In this document: piece by piece, positions 58,794 through 64,000 of the stretch
Layout of the letters: each line of letters opens with the position of its first letter
How positions within the stretch are numbered: the stretch's first letter is position 1
DNA from: Mycetocola sp.
GTDB taxonomy: Bacteria; Actinomycetota; Actinomycetes; Actinomycetales; Microbacteriaceae
Direction of reading: 5' to 3'
Length of the DNA stretch: 64,000 bases
NCBI RefSeq assembly: GCF_025464835.1
Contig: NZ_JAODMP010000047.1
Location: forward strand, 23,902 to 87,901
Made by a program: the position numbers and the translations under genes
The notes under the pieces: model-generated
Seen by the model: only the letters and a program-made list of their open reading frames with translations
What the model was told of the DNA's origin: nothing
Databases searched by the model: none

Positions 58794-59816
58794 TTGGATG
58801 GAAATGCAACGACGACGCACCGCAATGTTGCGTTGCTGTCCGTCGCCTCCACCCTCGCCTCCCGCATCACGACCTCGGAGGAGATCGACTCCCGGCTGAG
58901 GCCGGTGCTCAAGCGACTCAAGCTGCCGACCGGCCTGCTGCAGCGCGTCGCCGGTGTCCATGAACGACGCAATTGGGACGAAACGCAGTCCTTCGATACC
59001 GCTGCCGTCGACGCGGGCAAGCGGGCGCTCGCCGAAGCCGGAGTGTCCGCCGATCGGATCGGCCTGCTCATCAACACCTCGGTGACCCGCAAACACCTGG
59101 AGCCGTCGGTTGCGGTCAAACTGCACCACGGTCTCGGTCTGCCGTCATCCGCGATCAACTTCGACATCGCAAACGCCTGCCTGGGTTTCGTCAACGGAAT
59201 GAGCCTCGCGGCGCAGCTGATCGATTCAGGCCAGATCGAGTACGCGATGATCATCGACGGCGAAGACGCCGATGACATCCAGAACAACACCATCGAGCGC
59301 CTCGGCCGGGATGGGATCGGCCGCAAGGACTTCATGAGTGAGTTCGCCAGCCTCACGCTCGGATCGGGCGCGGCCGCTGCCGTTCTCGGCCGGGCCGACG
59401 CGAACCCGGGAGGTCACCGCATCCTCGGCGGTGTCACCCGCGCGGCCACCCAGTTCAACGAACTGTGTGTCGGCAGCGTCGACGGAATGTTCACCGATGC
59501 CAAGGCCCTGTTGAAGGGCGGCATGCAGCTCGTGGTCTCGGCGTGGAAGGAAGCCCGTCGGGACTGGACCTGGTCGAACATGGACCGTTACATCATGCAC
59601 CAGGTTTCCGACGTGCACACGGATGCCATCATCAAGGCCGTCGGCATCGACCGCAAGCGGGTGCCTTTGACCTACCCGAGGCTCGGCAATGTGGGACCGG
59701 CCTCTATTCCGATCACCCTGCAGCGGGAGTCGGCGAGCCTCGTCTCGGGAGACCGGGTCCTGCTCATGGGTGTCGGCTCCGGGCTGAACACCGCGATGAT
59801 GGAAATCGCCTGGTGA
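58794..59816 (+). CDS. oleA: OleA, thiolase-fold acyl-CoA condensing enzyme
   Basis: A 340-residue KAS III-like thiolase-fold protein. The active-site Cys lies in NFDIANACLGFVNGMSLAA. The His/Asn region near the end reads DRYIMHQVSDVHTDAIIKAVG and YPRLGNVGPASIPITL, which keeps the catalytic His and Asn. The early DSRLRPVLKRLKLPTGLLQRVAGVHERR segment is typical of actinobacterial OleA. It would join two fatty acyl-CoAs head to head to a beta-keto acid. The TTG start at 58794 (MDGNATTTHRN) follows AGGGAG by about 6 bases, and homologues begin the same way. It overlaps oleBC (GTGA). Confidence 0.93.
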   Translation: MDGNATTTHRNVALLSVASTLASRITTSEEIDSRLRPVLKRLKLPTGLLQRVAGVHERRNWDETQSFDTAAVDAGKRALAEAGVSADRIGLLINTSVTRKHLEPSVAVKLHHGLGLPSSAINFDIANACLGFVNGMSLAAQLIDSGQIEYAMIIDGEDADDIQNNTIERLGRDGIGRKDFMSEFASLTLGSGAAAAVLGRADANPGGHRILGGVTRAATQFNELCVGSVDGMFTDAKALLKGGMQLVVSAWKEARRDWTWSNMDRYIMHQVSDVHTDAIIKAVGIDRKRVPLTYPRLGNVGPASIPITLQRESASLVSGDRVLLMGVGSGLNTAMMEIAW

Positions 59817-62479
59817 TCCCCCCTCTGCTTGACGCCGGCGGCGCGACGTCTCCGGCGACCGTTCCCCCTGCCGGTCTGAACGGCCTCGACCCCGCGTTCT
59901 CGCGCGTCGTGCGCGCTCCGGAGGCGGGAACATCCGTCGACCGGGGCTGGCATGTGCTCGACAACGCCGATCGTCTCGCCGCACTCGGCGTCGAGCCTGT
60001 CGGCACGATCCTGTGCGTGCACGGCAACCCGACCTGGTCGTACCTGTGGCGGCGCCTCGTCGACGCCGCGACCCTCGCCGCTGCGGAGGGCGGAGACGCG
60101 TGGCGCGTGATCGCGGTCGACCAGCTCGACATGGGTTTCTCCGAACGCACCGGCGCTCGACGCCCGCTCGCCCGGAGGGTTCAGGACCTCGGTGACCTGA
60201 CCGACGCACTCGACCTCGACGGCCCGGTCTTCACGTTGGGACACGACTGGGGTGGTGTGGTCTCGCTCGGCTGGGCCCTCAGCCATCCTGACCTTCTCGC
60301 CGGTGTGATGCTGCTCAACACCGCCGTGCATCAGCCGGAGCATGTCTCGATCCCGGCCCCGTTGCGCCTCGCGCTCCAGCCAGCGCTGCTGGGCCTGGCG
60401 ACGGTTTCGACCTCTGCCTTCCTCGAAACGACGCTGTCGCTGGCGCACCCGCCCCTGCCGGCATCCATCAAGGACGGTTACCGCGCCCCATACCGCGGCG
60501 CCTCCCGTCGTGTGGGCATCGGCGGTTTCGTTGCAGACATCCCCGTCGACCTCGACCATGGGAGCCGTGCAGAACTCGACCGGATCGCCGCCGGAGTCGC
60601 GCAACTCACCGTTCCGGCGCTCATGCTCTGGGGGCCTCGAGACCCGATCTTCAGCGACCGGTACCTCGACGACCTCCTCGACCGGATGCCACACGCCGAC
60701 GTGCACCGGTTCGAAGGCGCCGGACACCTCGTCGCCGAAGACGTCGACTATGTTTCGGCTGTGCTCACCTGGCTGGGCGACAACATCCGCACCCCAGAAG
60801 AGCCGCCGGCCCCCGTTGCGCTTCCCGAGCCCGACCGCCCGCCGCTCTGGCGTTACCTTGACGACCTGCGGGACAGTGGCGAGTCGGCGGTCATCGACAT
60901 GGTGCCGTCGAGCGGGCCAGGCCCCCGCGTCGTCTCCTGGCGCCTGTTGTCCAAGCGGGTGCGTCAGCTCGCCTCCGGCCTGGACCAGATCGGTGTGAAG
61001 AAGGGCGACCGCGTGTCGCTTCTCATTCCGCCGAGCGCCGACCTCGTGGCCGTGCTCTACGCCTGCCTCCGCATCGGCGCGATCGTCGTCGTCGCTGACG
61101 CGGGCCTCGGGCTGAAGGGCCTCACCCGTGCGGTCCGCGGTGCCTGCCCTGACCACGTCATCGGAGCCCTGCCCGGCCTGACCGCCGCGCGCGCCCTCGG
61201 CTGGCCCGGACAGAAGATCTCGACGACGACACTCGCCGCGCCCGCCCGCCGGGCCCTCGGCGTCTCGTTCTCGCTCGCGCAACTCGTCTCCCTCGGCTCG
61301 GACGAGGAGCTGCCGGAGCCGCCAGCCGCGAGCGACACCGCCGCGATCCTCTTCACCTCCGGATCCACCGGGCCTGCGAAGGGCGTCGTCTACACGCACG
61401 AGCAGCTCTCCGCCGTGCGGGACGCCCTCGCCGCGCAATACGGTGTCGGAGTCGGCACAGGGCTGGTCGCCGGATTCGCACCGTTCGCGCTGCTCGGTCC
61501 GGCACTCGGTGCGCGATCGGTAACTCCTGACATGGACGTCACCTCTCCGAAGACCCTCACGGCGACCGCCGTCGCCGCCGCGGTGAAAGCGGTCGACGCC
61601 ACCGTCGTCTTCCTGTCGCCGGCAGCCGTCGCGAACGTCGTGGCGACATCCGCCGCTCTCACCGACGAGGACTCCCGTGCGCTTGCCGGGGTCGAACAGT
61701 TCCTCTCGGCCGGCGCTCCGGTGTCAGAACCGCTGCTCGCCGCCATCGCTGCCCTCATGCCTTCGGCGACAGCGCACACCCCGTACGGCATGACAGAGGG
61801 CCTGCTGATGACCGACATCACGCTCGACGGCATCCGCGATGCTGCCTCGGCATCCGGGCCAGGCGGCGTCTGCGTCGGGATGCCATCCGGCGCCAGCCGG
61901 GTGCGGATCTCGCCGCTCGACGCCGACGGTGCCGCGACCGGTGCCCTGACGGATGCTCCGCTCGTGACCGGTGAAATCCTGGTCTCCGCGCCCCACGTCG
62001 AGGATCACTACGACCGGTTGTGGCTCACCCACCGGGCCAGCCGCCAGGGCGGGGTGCCTGGGGAACGCTGGCACCGCACCGGTGACGTCGGCCACCTCGA
62101 CGACGCTGGACGGCTCTGGGTCGAAGGCCGGATGCCGCACGTTCTGGTCACCGCGAACGGCATCGTCACACCGGTCGGTCCGGAGCTCCAGGCCGAATCC
62201 GTCTCGAAGGTTGTGCGCGCCGCCATCGTCGGTGTCGGCCCGCGTGGCGTCCAGCAGGTGGTCGCCGTGGTCGAAACCTCACCCGAGGCCCGGCGGGTCG
62301 CGCTTGCCAACCCCGAGCTTGCCGCCGCGATTCGCGCTGCGGTCGACGTGCCGCTCGCTGCCGTTCTTGTCGTGCCGCACCTGCCCACCGACATCCGTCA
62401 CAATTCCAAGATCAACCGGTCGGCGCTGTCCACCTGGGCAGAGGGCATCCTCTCTGGCGGCCGGAGAACCGCCCCGTGA
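59813..62479 (+). CDS. oleBC: Fused OleB-OleC: beta-lactone decarboxylase plus beta-lactone synthetase
   Basis: An 888-residue two-domain enzyme. Residues 1 to about 330 are an alpha/beta hydrolase of the haloalkane-dehalogenase type with nucleophile Asp 145 in TLGHDWGGVVSLGWAL, and an oxyanion HGNPTWSYLW near residue 67. Residues 350-888 are an AMP-dependent synthetase with LFTSGSTGPAKGVVYTH (about 515), TPYGMTEGLLM and RWHRTGDVGHLDDAGRLWVEGR. In olefin synthesis OleC makes a beta-lactone from the beta-hydroxy acid, and OleB splits it to an alkene and CO2. Fused OleBC is known in actinobacteria such as Micrococcus luteus. GTG start overlaps the oleA stop. Confidence 0.94.
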   Translation: MIPPLLDAGGATSPATVPPAGLNGLDPAFSRVVRAPEAGTSVDRGWHVLDNADRLAALGVEPVGTILCVHGNPTWSYLWRRLVDAATLAAAEGGDAWRVIAVDQLDMGFSERTGARRPLARRVQDLGDLTDALDLDGPVFTLGHDWGGVVSLGWALSHPDLLAGVMLLNTAVHQPEHVSIPAPLRLALQPALLGLATVSTSAFLETTLSLAHPPLPASIKDGYRAPYRGASRRVGIGGFVADIPVDLDHGSRAELDRIAAGVAQLTVPALMLWGPRDPIFSDRYLDDLLDRMPHADVHRFEGAGHLVAEDVDYVSAVLTWLGDNIRTPEEPPAPVALPEPDRPPLWRYLDDLRDSGESAVIDMVPSSGPGPRVVSWRLLSKRVRQLASGLDQIGVKKGDRVSLLIPPSADLVAVLYACLRIGAIVVVADAGLGLKGLTRAVRGACPDHVIGALPGLTAARALGWPGQKISTTTLAAPARRALGVSFSLAQLVSLGSDEELPEPPAASDTAAILFTSGSTGPAKGVVYTHEQLSAVRDALAAQYGVGVGTGLVAGFAPFALLGPALGARSVTPDMDVTSPKTLTATAVAAAVKAVDATVVFLSPAAVANVVATSAALTDEDSRALAGVEQFLSAGAPVSEPLLAAIAALMPSATAHTPYGMTEGLLMTDITLDGIRDAASASGPGGVCVGMPSGASRVRISPLDADGAATGALTDAPLVTGEILVSAPHVEDHYDRLWLTHRASRQGGVPGERWHRTGDVGHLDDAGRLWVEGRMPHVLVTANGIVTPVGPELQAESVSKVVRAAIVGVGPRGVQQVVAVVETSPEARRVALANPELAAAIRAAVDVPLAAVLVVPHLPTDIRHNSKINRSALSTWAEGILSGGRRTAP

Positions 62480-63465
62480 GAGTGCTTGTCACCGGGGCAA
62501 GCGGACTGCTCGGCCGCGCTGTCGCCCGTGAGCTTCTCGCTGGCGGGCACGAGGTTCGGTGCTTCCAGCGTCGCCCGTCCGGGGTCGCCGGCGCCTCGGA
62601 TTCGCTCGGTTCGGTGACCGCTCCGGATGCCGTCGCGCGCGCGGTCTCCGAGCAGGACGCGATCGTGCACCTCGCTGCGAAGGTATCTCTCGCCGGGGAC
62701 CCGGCCGAGTTCGACCTGGTGAACGTCGGCGGTACCCGGAACCTGCTCGAAGCCGCCCGGACCGCGGGGGTCGGGCGTTTCGTCTACGTCTCGTCACCGT
62801 CGGTAGCGCACTCCGGAACATCGATCGTCGGCGGCGACGCGTTGCCCGCGGATCCCGCATCCGCCCGCGGTGACTACGCCCGCACGAAAGCCGAAGCGGA
62901 GCTGCTCGCACTCGCCGCCGACTCGGACGGGTTCCGGGTGGTCGCCGTGCGCCCGCATCTGGTCTGGGGTCCGGGCGACACCCAGCTCGTCGAGCGCGTG
63001 GTCGAGCGGGCGCGGCGAGGGCGACTTCCGCTCCTCGACTCCGGTGCCGCCCTCATCGACACGATCTACATCGACAACGCCGCGACCGGCATCGCGGCGG
63101 CGCTCGCGCGAGTCGATTCCGTCCACGGCCGCTCTTATGTTCTGACCAACGGCGAGCCGCGGCCCGTGGCCGAGCTGCTCGCCGGGATCTGTGGCGCGGC
63201 CGGCGTGGAGTCCCCGCGGTGGCGGGTGCCGGCATCCGTCGCCCGAACCGCTGGGTCGCTGATCGAGGCGGTCTGGCAAGTGAAGCCCGGGGTCGACGAA
63301 CCGCCGATGACCCGGTTCCTGGCCGAGCAGTTGTCGACGGCGCACTGGTTCGACCAGCGCCGCACGCGCGCCGACCTCGAGTGGACCCCCGCAGTGTCGC
63401 TCGACGAGGGCTTCCGGCGGCTCGCCGAACACTACGCGGGCGAGGGCTCAGCCGACCGGTCCTGA
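62476..63465 (+). CDS. oleD: OleD, NADPH-dependent 2-alkyl-3-ketoalkanoate reductase
   Basis: A 329-residue extended short-chain dehydrogenase. The Rossmann motif is RVLVTGASGLLGRAVARELL. The catalytic Ser lies in FVYVSSPSVAHSG and the Tyr-Lys pair is in DYARTKAEAELL. It reduces the OleA product to the beta-hydroxy acid used by OleC. Neighbourhood and fold together make the assignment firm. GTG 62476 overlaps the oleBC stop (GTGA), so the three genes form one coupled operon. Confidence 0.93.
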   Translation: MRVLVTGASGLLGRAVARELLAGGHEVRCFQRRPSGVAGASDSLGSVTAPDAVARAVSEQDAIVHLAAKVSLAGDPAEFDLVNVGGTRNLLEAARTAGVGRFVYVSSPSVAHSGTSIVGGDALPADPASARGDYARTKAEAELLALAADSDGFRVVAVRPHLVWGPGDTQLVERVVERARRGRLPLLDSGAALIDTIYIDNAATGIAAALARVDSVHGRSYVLTNGEPRPVAELLAGICGAAGVESPRWRVPASVARTAGSLIEAVWQVKPGVDEPPMTRFLAEQLSTAHWFDQRRTRADLEWTPAVSLDEGFRRLAEHYAGEGSADRS

Positions 63466-63583
63466 CTGGTCATCCCAGGGGGCGATCCCGTCGAGTTGCC
63501 ACGATTTGCCGTTCAGGGCGCTCGGGAGCGACAACGTGTGACGCCTCAACCACCTTTACCGCCACCCGCCACCGGATGCCTCG

Positions 63584-63672
63584 TCGCACGCTTTGCAGGA
63601 GGTCGCACGGTTAGCAGGACCGACGTCGCGAAAGCATCCGGTAGATCGTGCGATCTCCTCTTAATCGTGCGA
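63584..63672. repeat. Inverted pair of 19-bp tandem repeats (TCGCACG units)
   Basis: Two tandem 19-bp units (63584-63602, 63603-63621), each TCGCACG-nTTnGCAGGA-nn, are followed by two inverted units (63635-63653 and 63654-63672). The arms match at about 21 of 26 positions. The rest of the gap 63466-63804 has no gene. A CGAGTTGCC half-site of the 37320 family lies at about 63492. Confidence 0.65.
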
Positions 63673-63804
63673 GCTGTCGGCACCGGAGAAGACCAAAGGC
63701 GCCGAACTCAGGCGGGCGACAGCATTGTGTGCCGAGGGTGTGGTCGGGCGCCCATGGGCGCCGGTGCACGATGCCACCCGCCGCCCCCGCGCTCGCAGGA
63801 CTCT

Positions 63805-64000
63805 CTACTCGGGAACGACGGATGCCCACGCCGCACCGTCGAGGACGTGCTGGCGCCACTGCCGCACCACCTTCGCCGCCCCAATCCCCATCACGCCCAC
63901 AAGCCGGTCCCCGCGCCGGAACAGCGCGACCATCCGCTTCTCGTCGAACGAACCCTCGACGACTCTCACCTCGTCGTACCCCCGCAACCAGCCGTGCACC
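63805..64000 (-). CDS. C-terminus of a FAD-dependent pyridine nucleotide-disulfide oxidoreductase (partial)
   Basis: The last 65 or so codons of a minus-strand gene that starts outside the window. It reads HGWLRGYDEVRVVEGSFDEK, then RMVALFRRGDRLVGVMGIGAA and VVRQWRQHVLDGAAW to a TAG stop. This is the reductase C-terminal dimerisation domain found in ferredoxin reductases of dioxygenase and P450 systems. The GTG at 63999 is internal, not the start. Catalytic domains are not visible. Confidence 0.8.
   Translation of the reverse strand, partial: VHGWLRGYDEVRVVEGSFDEKRMVALFRRGDRLVGVMGIGAAKVVRQWRQHVLDGAAWASVVPE

Noticed and set aside
63999..63999. GTG near the window edge as the start of a small protein
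   Set aside because: The encoded sequence is the C-terminal domain of a larger oxidoreductase, so the frame must continue outside the window.

Overview
The window is high-GC DNA with the gene content and intergenic repeats of an actinobacterium, most likely of the family Microbacteriaceae. The evidence is a 32-residue bS22-type ribosomal protein beside a BldC-like HTH gene, menaquinone rather than ubiquinone biosynthesis, a HAIR-type heat-shock operator, many start codons placed 6-8 bases after a TAnnnT -10 box (probable leaderless mRNAs), and dispersed palindromes built on GTTGATCGAGTAG. There is no phage, transposase, CRISPR array or rRNA operon. This is ordinary chromosome with some decayed genes.

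Layout. Positions 1-3900 carry housekeeping genes (HTH, bS22, RidA, SRPBCC, glutaredoxin, Dabb, archaeal-type AspRS). Positions 3976-9053 are a System II cytochrome c maturation operon (histidine phosphatase, TlpA-like lipoprotein, CcdA, ResB, DUF3054, CcsB). Positions 9342-25228 hold almost the whole menaquinone pathway: MenC, MenB, MenE, MenA, MenD, MenF, MenG and a polyprenyl diphosphate synthase for the side chain. It is interspersed with a DoxX protein, Hsp20, a PPK2 kinase, a cysteine-rich pentapeptide protein, a PrmC-like methyltransferase, YdeI and VOC proteins. A FprA-type reductase follows. Cytochrome c and quinone genes together make the first 27 kb a respiratory-chain assembly region.

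Positions 27377-37312 form a putrescine/GABA utilisation locus: a divergent PucR regulator, then GabT, GabD, a second aldehyde dehydrogenase, a putrescine-oxidase-like flavoenzyme, a tandem UspA protein and an APC permease. The enzymes would take putrescine through 4-aminobutanal and GABA to succinate. Positions 37415-49036 are mixed: two more APC permeases, YajQ, a LacI regulator divergent from a PfkB kinase, tRNA-Tyr, an FMN reductase/MarR pair, an inositol-phosphatase-like enzyme and a GH13 alpha-glucosidase. Three gene remnants lie here (epimerase, hydrolase, VIT).

Positions 49390-56056 are a minus-strand operon of a peptide-type ABC importer plus an FMN-dependent monooxygenase. Positions 56433-58315 encode a Ser/Thr kinase and a coiled-coil lipoprotein. 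After tRNA-Thr and tRNA-Met comes an olefin biosynthesis operon, oleA - fused oleBC - oleD (58794-63465), which would make long-chain alkenes by head-to-head condensation of fatty acyl groups. The window ends in the C-terminus of a FAD-dependent oxidoreductase.

No entirely new system was recognised. The most informative observations are four classes of intergenic palindromic repeat, several decayed genes with readable break points, probable operators in divergent promoters, and the fused OleBC cluster. All calls rest on reading the sequence and on remembered family features; no database search was run.
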